This document shows, one piece after another, positions 1 through 12,000 of a DNA stretch of 60,000 nt. How positions within the stretch are numbered: position 1 is the stretch's first letter; each line of letters starts with the position of its first letter. Under the pieces are notes generated by a model. The model was not told the DNA's origin and did no database searches. It saw only the letters and a program-made list of their open reading frames with translations. The position numbers and the translations under genes were made by a program. The DNA lies in the NCBI GenBank assembly GCA_002633005.1, contig NMRA01000389.1, positions 140,041-200,040 on the forward strand, read 5' to 3'. This DNA is from Phoronis australis (taxonomy: Eukaryota; Phoronida; Phoronidae).

Positions 1-95
1 GTCTGGTGTAATGTGCCCGCATTTTGAGAACCAGTTTTCTCTACTGAATAACAGGCATCAAGTGGTTCTCAGAATGTGGGCACATTATATCAGAC
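1..95. repeat. Fold-back element in the last visible intron of the cholinesterase-like gene
   Basis: Arms 1-33 and about 63-95 are near-perfect reverse complements (GTCTGGTGTAATGTGCCC against GTCTGATATAATGTGCCC, then CATTTTGAGAACCA). The spacer is about 30 bp. It may extend left of the window. The inner core TTTTGAGAACCAG recurs near 29545, 57076 and, more weakly, 21115 and 36385. Confidence 0.7.
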
Positions 96-132
96 CATTG
101 GCAAAAAGTCAGCAAAAGTTTCTGAAACATAC

Positions 133-304
133 AATCAGCAATTGCCTGAGACCCTTCATCCATGACCACCCCGCCAAGCAGCTGCACAGGCTGAATGCTA
201 GCGTTCCTGCCATCACGTGGAAAACGAATGTCTCGAGGCATCTCTGGTAAAAATCCATTTTCGCCATCCATTACTGGTGCCCAAGGACCTGCTGTAGCAC
301 CAGC
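133..304 (-). CDS. Cholinesterase-like gene, coding exon 6 (last in window)
   Basis: Residues 321-377. It contains WAPVMDGENGFLPEMP and QLLGGVVMDEGSQAIAD. The Glu of DEGS matches the acid of the cholinesterase triad. Acceptor TTACAG, donor GTATGT, phase 1, so at least one more exon follows beyond base 1. Confidence 0.82.
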
Positions 305-3300
305 CTGTAATGAAAATTACGTTATGACATGAATTCCCAACAAAACCCAAATGCACAGCCGAGGAAACTGTGTGATACAGTACAACAGTGTATAAATCTG
401 ATCTGTGACTGACTCGCTTGTTCTATTATGCACACTCTCCTCTTCATATTAATCAGATTTTGCCTCAATCGGATAAAATCTTTTAGTCCCATTTGCATTT
501 GACTTACAACACTTTACCAATACCTGCAATTATGACCAAATGGTTTGACAAGGCAACCTAAGTCCAAAAGCAGAAATTAAAGTGCTTTCATAGTCATATC
601 TTTTTAATCTAACAACGAACTTCACAACACAATGGCAAGCATAAACTGTACATAGTTAACAATCTCATTTCGCCACAGGTAACCGAGATAACCTAAATTT
701 TGTCATTCATCTCACACATCATTATTGCTTACTCTTCGTTTAACTTTCATCGACGCCTCCAAGATGTCCTGCCACTTAACATCAAACCTCAGGCACTCAA
801 CCATAACCCTCGGATACTTGGTAGAGCAGCCCACCAGCTGAGCCAACTGTTGTGCGTAGTACCGTGGTCGCCAGTAACTGTCGATGACAGCCCAGTCACA
901 CATGTCAGAGCCACTCATGATGATGGCCCGTTGGAATAAGTTGAGGTCTCCTACAAGTAGGCAGGAACAAGTTCAGTGTAGTCAGGAGCACACGGGATAA
1001 GAGCGTGCTAGGAAAAGGTGAGATTTCCACCAGGCAGCCAAGCACAACAATGCAGGGGGCAACTCACAGTAACAGAACACTGAAACAAGTAATGATCTTG
1101 TGCAAATCGACAATCAACCAACAACAGCCAAGCAAGGGTGAAAAATGTATACTAGATTATGTAATTACAGACACAACAGATAATCGTGTAAACAAATTAT
1201 TGCATCAATAACACATTGTAAATCAGTTCAACTGCTTGCTCCAAGCAATACCTCTTAACTGCCAAACCACATAAGTTTTTGAATCAGACTGTTGATCATG
1301 AAGACCTGTAAGTATAGCACATTAAACTTAAAAAGCATTACTGCTTACAATTATTAAAATACCATGTTTAACATGTTATCAGGTCTCATCTGTCTGCAAT
1401 GACCCCTTACCCCAGCTCCTTGTCTTAGGAGATATTAAGTGCAGGCCCACACTGGCTGCTCCAGCCTCGTAGCCCATCACTGTTATGTTTTTCTCGTTTC
1501 CACCAAACTTGCTGATGTGCGCTCTGATGAATTCTAAGGCAGCCAGCTGATCATACATCCCAAAGTTGCCAGGAGCAAATGAATCTTCTGTTGTCAAAAA
1601 TCCTGTCAACAGCAATTGTTATAAGTTGTATAATGACAAGAAAGTGGAAATCAGCTTGACACAAGACAGTGTTCTTCACAACCAGTTTAGACTAGTTGCG
1701 ATAATGGATTTATACTTTGTGCGATGAATTTGGCTCACAAGTATAGAGTTTGAAAAACAACACAGAGTTAGAATCATTAGCATTATTTGTAGAGCAAGTG
1801 AGACTTATTTTGCGTATGTCAGGACTGCAGTGTATCATCCCCCAAAATGCAAACACAGACTTTTAAACAACTTCGAAAATCAAATTGTTTTCATGGACTA
1901 AGATTTTCTGGTGTGGACAACACTGCACGGAATAATCTCTGTTAAAGCATTAAAACCTAACTTCAACGGAATTTTAATTTAGATGTATTGGACTACCCAG
2001 ATAGTCCTAGCAAATCCTTGGTAAAATAAGAAAGTGCGAGTTCAATCACGCACATGTAAGCCCGTCAAATAATAGGTGAAGCTGCCGTTTCGTGCCATGT
2101 TGCGTAATCGCCAGATCAAAGCACAAACAACTAAAGGCCGAAAACAGTTGTATTGAATAGGAGTATGAATAGAACACCATTGCGTGTGGGTGTTACTTGC
2201 AGCCGTTACATGTGTTTTTGTTGAAGATAGGCTTTAATGTGCGAATAACATATAATTCACATTGTACGATTTCAACAACATAAAAATTATAGAAAGATGA
2301 ACTCTGACTTAAAAAGGATATTCCTTGTTAGATACGATGCAAACACGATCTAATGAGGCATTCCTTTTCCCAATGTCAGGTAATCAATTACAATGATGTA
2401 TTTCCAGAAACTTAATTTCAGCTGTCACCGGATAATTTCCACTTGAGCTAGGAGCCAACAGGGCATCTACAATGATGAAAAACCTGTCCAATTCAACACT
2501 GCTCCACCCATATCAAGACAGTAGGAAAACAGAACTATAGAAACAGTATAATTATAACATATAAATATCTTGACATAACCCTTGAATCACACGTCATTTA
2601 ATAAAATTTACCTAAGGCACCCAATCGGTAGTTGACAGTAACAAACACCACCTCCCGTTGAGCCATGGCATAACCCGGGATCTGTTGAGCAGTGCCATTA
2701 ACAAATCCACCATCATGAAAATATACAATTACCGGGTACTTCCTGTTTATCCCAATAATTTCATATTCTGTTCGCTGCAAAGAAAAATAAAATAATCTTG
2801 CAGTTTCCTGACCGCATTTAGTTTACTTGCTCGACACTTGGTGTCTCTGCTGTTTGCTCTCTGATTTTACTAATAAAGTTACCATAAATCTCAAAAGGAA
2901 TCTCCTTACACAAGGTTGCAGTCATCCCACATAATGTGTACACCACTGTATACTATGGGTAACTGAATCTGGAGGGGACCCATCCACAGGACACAAACAC
3001 AAATATGAGCCACTGTACAGGCTCACTCCATGAGCGAAGGTTCCATTTTTCACCGCTTAATTGTTCTTCAGAGAACATTCATAGACTAAGTCCTCTAATA
3101 AGAACTAATAAGAACTAAGTTTCAATTCACACAAGCACACACACATGCATGCACACACGCACGCACACACGCATGCACACGCACGCACACACGCATGCAC
3201 ACACGCACACACGCATGCACACACGCACACACGCACGCACAGTATCATCAATATTCTGAATTATTTCATGATTCTACCGGATTACTATTAATAAATAATT

Positions 3301-6058
3301 AAATAAATAATCAAATTGTCACACATTAAATGTTATTCAAAATAAAGGTAACTTACATTTGGAGAATATATATTTATGTGGAGACAGTCCTCGCTAATGT
3401 TTGCAAACTTCGGAATATCTTTACGAATGAAGTCTGGTACTTGCGGACAGGCAGAACGAAAATAAGTACAGTCCCTCTTGGGATTGGCCCTAGGGTCATA
3501 TTCAAACTTCTCTGGTTTCTGGAATAAAACAGTTTATTATCCTTCTAATAATTGACTGTACTTCGGGAGCAATAATAATTAAAGATATTTGAGATTTAAA
3601 TTGGGCTTATACGTAATGGGTGTTTTCCATAACAGAAAAACTCGCACGAATTTCCCCATAAATGATCATGCAGTCACCTCACCATGAAATTTATGACGAT
3701 CATACTTTTTTGAAAGTCCAGCACTCGTTTGATACTTTGATACTTACTGGTACCTTGTCCACTTTGGCATTTAAAGAAGAAGCACAATCTAACAGTTGCC
3801 ATTTACTTGCATTGCTCCCTTGCTTTTATAGCTAAGAAAGTCTGTCGACAACAGAAAGTCTGTGCAACACATGCACCATATGCTCACAGCAAAATTTGCA
3901 CAGACTGTATTTCACTGGCAATAATGGAAAAGCAATTCTAGTAATTTATTTCAAATTGCACGTAACCTACTGAAATGAGAACAGTATGCAAGAATCGGCA
4001 AAAAAGAAATTGGCCATGAGGCAACCCTCTATTTCATGGCACTCAAAGTTGACACATGATCGCTCCGCAAAGTTACTAGCAAAATAACAGAATAACGACA
4101 ATGTTTTAGAACCAGTTTTGGTATTCAAGGAACAGTGTAGTTTTTGATTGATGACAATTTTGAGTCAGAATTTAATTCACTGACTGTTCATCCAGATGGA
4201 TCTAAAGCTGAATATATGTAGCAAGGCTGCGATTATCCAATGATACATTTGAACATGTTACATCAAGATTCATAATTTGCGTGTCAGTCTATTTCAGAGC
4301 ATTATGACAACTGTATTTGTTAAAATCAGTCACGAGAATTAAAAAGAGTCACCACTGGTCACATCATAACCGGCAGCAAACCGAAACTCAAAATCGTCCT
4401 TTGTAAATGACTACATAGATACCAGGACCTGACTAAAACTGGAAAATTTATCTCCATTGCCATTGCATTGGCATCATAGACTAGTATATAATATGGTAGT
4501 ACATAGACTGCCAACTCTGCGTATTCTCAATGCACAAGATATGTGATGTTGCATACAAGTACTAACCAACACTACGTGACTGTGATATCACAATTCACTA
4601 GTGACGCTTGGATTAATGCACCTTTAACTTCTAACAAGTACATCATTTGCTCAGTAACTGGAAGCCAAGGTGTGCATTGAACCAGATTGACACCTTTCCA
4701 ACCCGGTTGCCAAGCAGCAATTGCCTCTTAGCCGAATGGGTTGGACACTTGGCTCTCAAACGGGAACCCTAATCCAGGCTCAGTGTCGGCAGATTTTTCA
4801 ATAAATGCACACATCTCGCTAAGGAAGCCAATGTGATGTTGTGAACACTAGAACTTCACGCTTCGCTTGTACAGGGTAATGTATGATATTTGTTGATAAC
4901 ACTGGAACTGTCATGTGTGTGAACGAAAGACTTTTCGAAGAAAAGTTTGGCTGCAAGTGCATTTGTTTGAGCTTGGAAGAGTTAAAGACATCAACAGTCT
5001 GCTGAAGAGTGTCTCTATGCGGAAAAGGTGCTTGTATAGCAACATGACTGTTTAATCAGTGCGAGACATAATTCGCCAAAAAAGCTTCCGGCACTTGGAG
5101 GGCCTATGGGATGGTCACCGTCTCTACTGGGGCAAGTGGTTGTCTACTTGTGGTGATATTCGGGTTGTTCGCAGGCTTGAGTCTTGTTTCTGCAGTCTTC
5201 ATGCGACATGTTTCTGAGCCTCGCATAGACTTCATCTTTTCTACTTCTAGAGACATTTCCTATACTTCTAGTCATTTGAAGTTGGATTGTTATTGTGTCA
5301 AAATAGTGGAGGCGTCAAATCCTTAGTCAGGAACACTGATAGTCGTACTGTGAGAAGTAGTCTAGTTTGGATTTCAAACTAGATATGTAACAACACCCAC
5401 TGGTTTTAAATGGAGAACCCACTTGCCAGACAGAGCAAGGTAAGTCTCTTGTAGTTAATAACGAGTGTAGTAATAGCCGAGATTACCCGACCCGGGGATC
5501 GAACCAGCAACCAGCATAAAACCGGCAAGCGTACTAACCAGTAGCTAACAGAGAGGCCCATACATGATTCACCGGAAGCAAATCTACAATACAAGTAACA
5601 CATGCACAGGAGTTCACTGCACATTTCGCAAAGTCTTGGATCTAAACCAGGCTCACATAGTTACGGAACGCACATCTACTAGTATTGACTGTGGTCTATG
5701 TTTGTAGCCATCGACTCCATTCCAAATATTAGACAGTCATCGACAAGACGTCAATGCAGCTAAATGAATGAGCACACACAGCACACCACACTCATTGGAA
5801 CTTTTTCTAAATAAAGGGAATTATCATACTTACAGCAAACCTTCTGTTTTCAATAGGTGGTTTAGCATAGGGAACCCCGAAAAACATGTTGACGTATCTT
5901 TTCTCTTCGTATTTCATCGTAAACCCCTCCAAAACGACACCATCGATATAGCGCTTTATGATGGCGTCTCTTGGCCATAGTGGGTCAAAGTTTCCTGGAG
6001 GAGCGGTAAGTTGTCCGGCTGAAAGACTGACACCGCACACAAATAACATCCAAAACAT
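133..6058 (-). CDS. Cholinesterase-like protein, nucleophile serine lost; 5' six coding exons, gene cut by left edge
   Basis: Join of six minus-strand coding exons: 6058-5834, 3518-3357, 2774-2612, 1602-1411, 950-733 and 304-133. All have AG/GT borders and the frame is open throughout (377 codons so far). The N-terminus MFWMLFVCGVSLSAGQ is a likely signal peptide. Carboxylesterase type-B landmarks follow in order: FFGVPYAKPP (about 59-68), SEDCLHINIYSP (about 117-128), an oxyanion-type HDGGF, VNYRLGALGF, and the nucleophile elbow. The elbow reads MGYEAGAAS, so Glu229 sits where the catalytic serine belongs. The acid of the triad is kept (DEGS, Glu370). Family knowledge: loss of this serine marks non-catalytic relatives such as neuroligins, gliotactin, neurotactin and glutactin. 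I infer a secreted or membrane adhesion or receptor role. The position of the catalytic histidine and any transmembrane segment lie outside the window. The subfamily cannot be decided. Confidence 0.88.
733..950 (-). CDS. Cholinesterase-like gene, coding exon 5
   Basis: Residues 248-320. It carries LFQRAIIMSGSDMCDWAV, the helix and strand after the elbow that is well kept in cholinesterases and neuroligins, followed by QLAQLVGC. Acceptor TTGTAG, donor AGA|GTAAGC, phase 0. Confidence 0.85.
1411..1602 (-). CDS. Cholinesterase-like gene, coding exon 4 with the changed nucleophile elbow
   Basis: Residues 184-247. It reads GFLTTEDSFAPGNFGMYDQ, FGGNEKNITVMGYEAG and AASVGLHLISP. The codon at the nucleophile position is GAG (Glu229). 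Serine codons are TCN or AGY, so a single sequencing error would not readily explain it. Acceptor TTGACAG, donor G|GTAAGG, phase 1. Confidence 0.88.
1961..2195 (+). repeat. Dispersed repeat, family A copy 1
   Basis: About 235 bp that aligns by eye with 32871-33105 in the same orientation. Shared blocks include CTTCAACG, ATCCTAGCAAA, GGTGAAGCTGCC, CGCCAGATC and GAATAGAACACC. No coding potential seen. It lies in an intron of the cholinesterase-like gene. Confidence 0.7.
2612..2774 (-). CDS. Cholinesterase-like gene, coding exon 3
   Basis: Residues 130-183, ending in phase 1. It contains YPVIVYFHDGGFVNGT, where active enzymes normally have HGGGF, and FVTVNYRLGALG. Acceptor TTTGCAG, donor G|GTAAAT. 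Confidence 0.85.
3128..3242. repeat. Microsatellite of (CA)n / CACG / CATG units
   Basis: About 115 bp of strictly alternating purine and pyrimidine made of ACAC, GCAC and GCATGC blocks. It lies in an intron of the cholinesterase-like gene, about 115 bp past the end of coding exon 2 in the transcript direction. Confidence 0.95.
3357..3518 (-). CDS. Cholinesterase-like gene, coding exon 2
   Basis: Residues 76-129, phase 0 at both ends, acceptor TTCCAG and donor GTAAGT. It holds three cysteines. One of CTYF/SACPQ and the one in EDC probably form the first disulfide loop of the fold. It ends in the family signature EDCLHINIYSP. Confidence 0.85.
4720..4800 (+). repeat. tRNA-derived SINE fragment
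   Basis: TTAGCCGAATGGGTTGGACA resembles a tRNA D-arm with A box. ACTTGGCTCTCAAAC resembles an anticodon region, and a degenerate GGGAACCCTAATCC stands for the B box. A functional tRNA is unlikely because the acceptor stem does not close. Intronic in the cholinesterase-like gene. Confidence 0.5.
5467..5600 (-). repeat. tRNA-derived SINE, copy 1
   Basis: On the minus strand there is an A-box-like TAGCTACTGGTTAGTACGC and a B box GGTTCGATCCCC (5494-5505). The whole segment matches 38064-38205. Shared blocks are GTAGTAATAGC, ATCGAACCAGCA, TAAAACCGGCA and GATTCACC. It lies in intron 1 of the cholinesterase-like gene. Confidence 0.75.
5834..6058 (-). CDS. Cholinesterase-like gene, coding exon 1
   Basis: Encodes residues 1-75: the signal peptide, then a short linker and the first core strand (RYVNMFFGVPYAKPPIENRRFA). 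The donor reads GCT|GTAAGT, phase 0. The start is the Met directly before the hydrophobic stretch. Confidence 0.85.
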
Positions 6059-9000
6059 TCCTACAAACGTACAATTTTCGACAAAATTCGTTCATGAGTC
6101 ACCCGTTCAAAGATGTCCGCTTGAATATACAAATGACAAGCAATGACATCTGTAGTTAAATTTGAGAGCATTTGCGAGACTGCGCAGACGAGCAGGGCGG
6201 AAGCGGGGTTGCACTCGGTTTTGTTGCAACAAATATGTTTTCAGTTTCAAACGTTCGCTGAACCCAACATTCTCAACAAATTTGAGACAGGCGAGATGAT
6301 ATCAGGTGCGGCACTTTACTTGATTGACCCAGTGTTTGGTTTGCCTTGGAACATCGTGAGCGATCGAATTATTGAACCAATCGTCATTTTTCATTGTGAC
6401 ATTGTCTCAGTCACAAGTAATTCTGTGTTGATCTGTTTTGTAGATCATGTTGATTGTGAATGTGATAATTGACATTGACTGGTTGAGATTGAACGAGTCT
6501 CACTGTGAATGATTTAGATAAGGAAGTGGAATAACTACCTAATCTACTGTACTATCCCCTACTTAATTTGATTTCTTGATATGTTCATAAAAGTCATTAA
6601 AAGTGTACTACACAGTAGCAGTACAGTATTTGTTTTTCGTCATTACTTGGAAGTCTACATGCCATGGTTTTCATGTCTTAAAAATTGCTTTAATTGGTGT
6701 TTAGTTGAGGCTGGGTGGTCAACAGTTGTGTTTGTCTTTTTCCTTCACACTGTAACTGAAACTCATCACTGGATTCATACAGGGTTTTCCTTTGAGACAG
6801 TCAGGTATTTGAGACCATCCCCAATCACGTCTTTTCATGAGCGCACTGTTTTTCGTTTTTTGAAACAGCATGCCCCAGTATGACGTAATTTACGGTGTGG
6901 TTTGGCTTTAGTGTAACAATCTTACTATTGCTGAAATGTATGAGACTTTCAGGTTTGCCATAAACATACATAATTACATAATATATAATATTTAACTGGC
7001 TGTAACAACAGTTTTACATTGTACGATAATTTCTACAATCCTATTTTGCTATAATGTATTATAAATTTCATAAAACTTGAGTTTTGAATTTAGAAAAAGT
7101 TGAATTCAGAAAGGATTAGTTAAAAATTAACTATCTTTACGGTGAAATTATAACTGTCGTATACAGCACAAGGATTTCTCAAACTTTTACCTAGATCAAA
7201 GTGGTATTTCAATAGTTCTTTCATGGACTTCCATGTTGCTTTGAACCACATTTTTGCTTTACAACATCTTCACTTCCATAACAATGCACTTCATTTCTTT
7301 CTCACACAGTTCAGTTATGTATTGTCCACAGTAAAACTTGCCTAAAAAAACTTCAGTTGTATAGAAACATGACTTACTGAATCTAGGATAAAGACCACAC
7401 TGTCAACTATCGCTTGGTGCTGTTGATACTTTTGCATAAGTATGAAGATACAAAGTATTGAATTTACAAATGACGCACATGTATTTCCTCTATCAGCTGC
7501 CTGTGTGTTATTTTTTGTTTGATCTGCAGTTTTCAAATCACTGTCGCGTCAAGACTTAATAAGCTAGGAAAACAAGATCCACGAAAGTTGCAAAGAATGC
7601 ACTACAGTTTATGCGAAGCTTAGAATTGTTGAAGTTCAGCCATTTGAATCTTGGTACATTTTTGTACATCCAATGTAACATAATTAGTTCAGATGTGATG
7701 ACCATCTATAATACTAACTCACTGTTGTAACTGGTCCAGTACCCTTGCTCACCTGAGGAAAAAGTGAGAGGGGAATTAATTGGTTGAGGGGAAAATCCCC
7801 CCCCTCCCACTACCCTTTGTTGCCAATGCCTTAAATAACCAAAACTTTACCTTTCTGCATAAGTGATTTTAGCCTTGATGATATTTTTTTAAACATTGGA
7901 AGGGAATTTTTGGGCCTGATGAGGGGAATTACACGATTTTCAAAAAAATTTTCATAGTTGAATGACATCGAAATAAAGTGAAGCAAAGTCGACTATTTCA
8001 TCAACATTGCAGGTCCCAAAAGAGTCACAAACAAACTGGGTATGGTAGTTTTAATAGGTAACAACACTTTTGTCTGGTAACTGACCATGCTTACTGATTG
8101 AGGCAGAGCTGTGGGGCTCTTATGCTGCTGGTGATATATGTGATACTTTTTGTAGTTCTCACTAACACAGCTCAGTGAATTGGTCTTGTTTGCTGGTTAG
8201 AGGGATGATCAAAATAAATGATCTTATATATCCGATAATTTTGATTACCTCTGGTGGTTAGTTGCCCGATTTGCTGGTAGAAGCAGGGCATAGGATAATC
8301 AAAACTATAGATGATAGTAGATTTCAAAGTTATTGCTGTCTCCTCAGGTGCTGGGCAGGCCATGCCTGCTACTGGATGCTATCAAAAGCATGGTCTAAAT
8401 ACCTGATGATTTTGAATTTTATCGTGTCATTATTACCATCTATCAGAATTATTGGATATATTGTTGATAGCATTCCAGCGCCCTGCCTTAAATTAGTAGG
8501 ATAGGCCATTCCACTACAACAGATGCTATTGTGAACTATCTAAGATAACATTGATAGTTTCCAATGAGCAGGGCACCAGGCACCAGAACACTATAGCTGT
8601 CTCAGGGTTCTCCAGTTCCCAAAATTGGAAAATGATGGAAATGTAGTTGAAAGCTTGAAGTATGCGAGAACAAGTAGGTCAGGCCTGGGTAACAGGGGGT
8701 TTAGGATGAGGTCATTTCCTCTTGGAATCTTTTTGTTACGCTATTCTGATTGCAGTAAAGCATAAGGTAAAGGAGGTTTTGCACAACGCTGTAACACAGG
8801 GTGATTATAAGGCTGTGAACATTAGTTGGCTTAATACATTTAATGAGAGTGGGAAAGTTAAAGTTAACTGCTGAAATTAAAAGCGATCACTACGCCCTCT
8901 TAAAACAGCCCATGGTCAACATTATTGCCTGTGGTGAGGGATTGGTATTTCCTGCTGGAAAATGGTGAATGCTATTTACTTCTGGTCAGCCAACAACAGG

Positions 9001-12000
9001 ATGTTAATACCTTATTCGTACTCACATAAAGTAGTTCCCTTCCTTCAGTTAAGTGTCTAGGGGACACTGTCAATGACCCTGTCTGGTGCATTACTGTGAT
9101 CCTCTTGGAAGAAATACCTCTTTTGCTAGAACATCTAATTAATTACTGTGACAATGCCCACTCCTGGCTTACATGCCATCCAGTTTCCAAAATTTGAAAC
9201 CTCTAATAACAATTCTCATTTGACAACTTACTTTTAAAGCAGCTGTAAACATGTATTTCGTCAAAAAACTAAGTTTTGATTGACTAACCACTACTACCAA
9301 TGTAGAATTGGCCTCAACTTGTTCCTTCTGAAGTGACTTCTGCTTTGCAAAGAATTGACAATTTGTCATTGCTCGAGGCTATGACATGTTGACTTGTAGA
9401 GCCTGGTCTTAAGCAATAATGAGCTGTCACTTCTTTCCAGGGTCCTGAAATCACATCTGTTTTGACTGAGGAACAATTTGAGACCAATTTCTAAATGGTA
9501 ACTGATCCGTCACAGAAGGTGGTATTATAGCTACTTTGATTCAATATTGCTATCACCGTATTGAATATAAATACTATTATTATTAAATATAAATACTATG
9601 ATGAATTTCTGTTTATGAAATGGAATGCCCTTTACAAAACTATGTTTTGCCACACAAGCAGCAAAAGTCTTGTCCTGTATTGCTTTAGCACTTTTTTGTT
9701 ACGTGGTTGACATATCGTGTCATTTGCATAAGAAAACACGCAAAGTGTTACGATGTACCTTATAAGGGCATATTAATTATTACTCATACCGTGAGAGAAA
9801 CCATAGTTTCTTGAAGTATAGACGATATTACTGTTTGAGAAAGTAATAAATACGATATACGATATTTGAAACTAGAACCTTACAGATAATTACCAACTAC
9901 ATTACAAAGGTCACAATGACTAATGGCAAAACTATCTGATAGGTGATATTTTCTGTTACCTACCATGATGTCTTGCTTAAACGGATTGCCAGATTTTGTT
10001 AGAACTTTGACTCTGGGGTTTTTAGCTGGGAGAGATTAGACTACTGATGTACCCCTGTTGGCCATTCAGTGAAAAGGTCAACCTAGAGGCAAAAAATCAA
10101 AATTGCTGTAATATTGGTGTTTTTGTTCCCTTCTTAAAGGTCATTCTCTAGTTTCAGAACTCATGTTTAAATTTCCTATAAACTGTCATTTTTTGCTGTA
10201 CGATCCCATTTTGGAGTGTCAGTTGACCCAAAAATTTACATCTAGTTTAACGTGTGTTGCTAGTTTCTGTAATTAATAAGCAAATTATGGGACTTCCACA
10301 ATATTATCAATTTTGTGCAATCATATGAAACCTAAACTATCAAAAAAATAATTTGACCCATTGCACATCGTTGAACTCTTGGGGTTAAAGGCCAACCTCT
10401 AGATATGATGTTGTTAATCCGTCACAAAGAAGTGCTAAACAGTTTGGTGGTGTCCAAAGTTTTCTAGCAAAATTAAAGTAATTCCAGATTTTCTTTTAAC
10501 TTATTACTCAACAATATTTATCAAAATTTTAATTCCCAGGGATTATTCGTAAAGCTAGAAATCGTGTGTCAGACGCTCAGGTACATCTGTCACACCCACA
10601 AATTTTTCAGGTGATAGAAATCTGCTTAGTTATTATTTTTACTTTGCAGACCTACAGAAGATAAAATTTGTTACACCTAAGAATCAACAATTATAAAATA
10701 TTAATGATACAGTTATAAAAATCAAACCAAGAAGTTAGTACAGATTTAAACTAAATGTATTGAACTTTCTCATTAGAAATGTATTTGTTGAAAAGTTATG
10801 TTTCATAGTAAACTCAAGTTATTCTTAGTAGAATTGAATTTGTTGAATTAGTAGACAGTTTGATCACATTCTGACATTAAACAGCGTACATTTTATTGAA
10901 TTTATTGGTTGTTTTTGTGTTGCTGTCCCATGTTGGTAAAGATATCCTTGGTATTTGGAAAATGACGTGGTGAACTCAGAAGTTCAAAATAACAAGAGTC
11001 CCTGATCGAGTTCAGTAGCCATCTCGCGACTAGAAAAATCTAGCCAATATCTCGTGTTCTCATTTAAAATATACAACAATATCTCACGTAATCTGGCAGT
11101 CTTGGTTTTTAGCGAGGTCCTAGCGTACATCCTTGTGCTACTGAAGTCTACCCTGAAATGAATACATGTCAAGCTGCTTTTTGTTTTGATCTGGATCCCG
11201 TGATTTATTCTGAAAACCAGATGTTGAGCATTTTTATGTACATATTGCCGTAATCTCTGTCTGGCGTCCGCTGTTGTATCTTGTAACTGTGATACAAAAT
11301 TTTAATAAGATTTGGCAAATGTTTTCTTATAAAGCTGATGACAGATCAATTTTAGTTCTTAACGTTTGCCTTTGTATCTTCAGAGTTTTTTGACAGAATT
11401 TTATGAAATTTGGGAAATAGCTTTCTATTAGAAGACGACTACACCTTCTATTTTGGGATGGATGACATGTATTCTGCACCACCTAGTGGCCATTTGTGTT
11501 ATTTTCGAGTCCGTTTTTGGTGTCAACTTCTCTAGCTGCCAAAGTGCTAAAAAATCGCTAAGAATATTGGTTCTTTTCCTACTGACAACAGCACGACTGA
11601 TGTGGTTTTCAGATGGGCCGACTGCTGTAGTGCCCCTGGTGGTAACTTTGTTTTTTCCTATCCACAGGTATATTTCCTTAACCTGGCTTTGTAGGATATC
11701 TGTGAAATTTAGCAATTAGTGTATTGCTATAAACATGACAACAGCTGGCAACTTCTTTTGGACAAACCCAGGTCCTGCTGTGCCTCATAATGGCAGTTCT
11801 ACATGTTAGCTTCTGTATGATCTTTGAAATTTCTGGACGGATTTTCAAGAAATTAGTTGTCAACTAAAGATAACTAGATTTTAGTTATGGAGGTGATGAA
11901 ACTGTCCTGTTTTCATATGATTTGACATATTTTGCTCCATCTTGTGGCTATTTTTATAATACTAAGAAACACACCTAGAAGTATAGCTTTGTGTTGCTAT

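Noticed and set aside
4720-4800. A functional tRNA gene
   Set aside because: D-arm and anticodon-like parts are visible, but the T-arm is degenerate and the acceptor stem does not pair. Better read as SINE-derived.
6143-6472. 109-codon plus-strand frame upstream of the cholinesterase-like gene
   Set aside because: No recognisable domain, no start context or splice support; frames of this length occur by chance in 60 kb.
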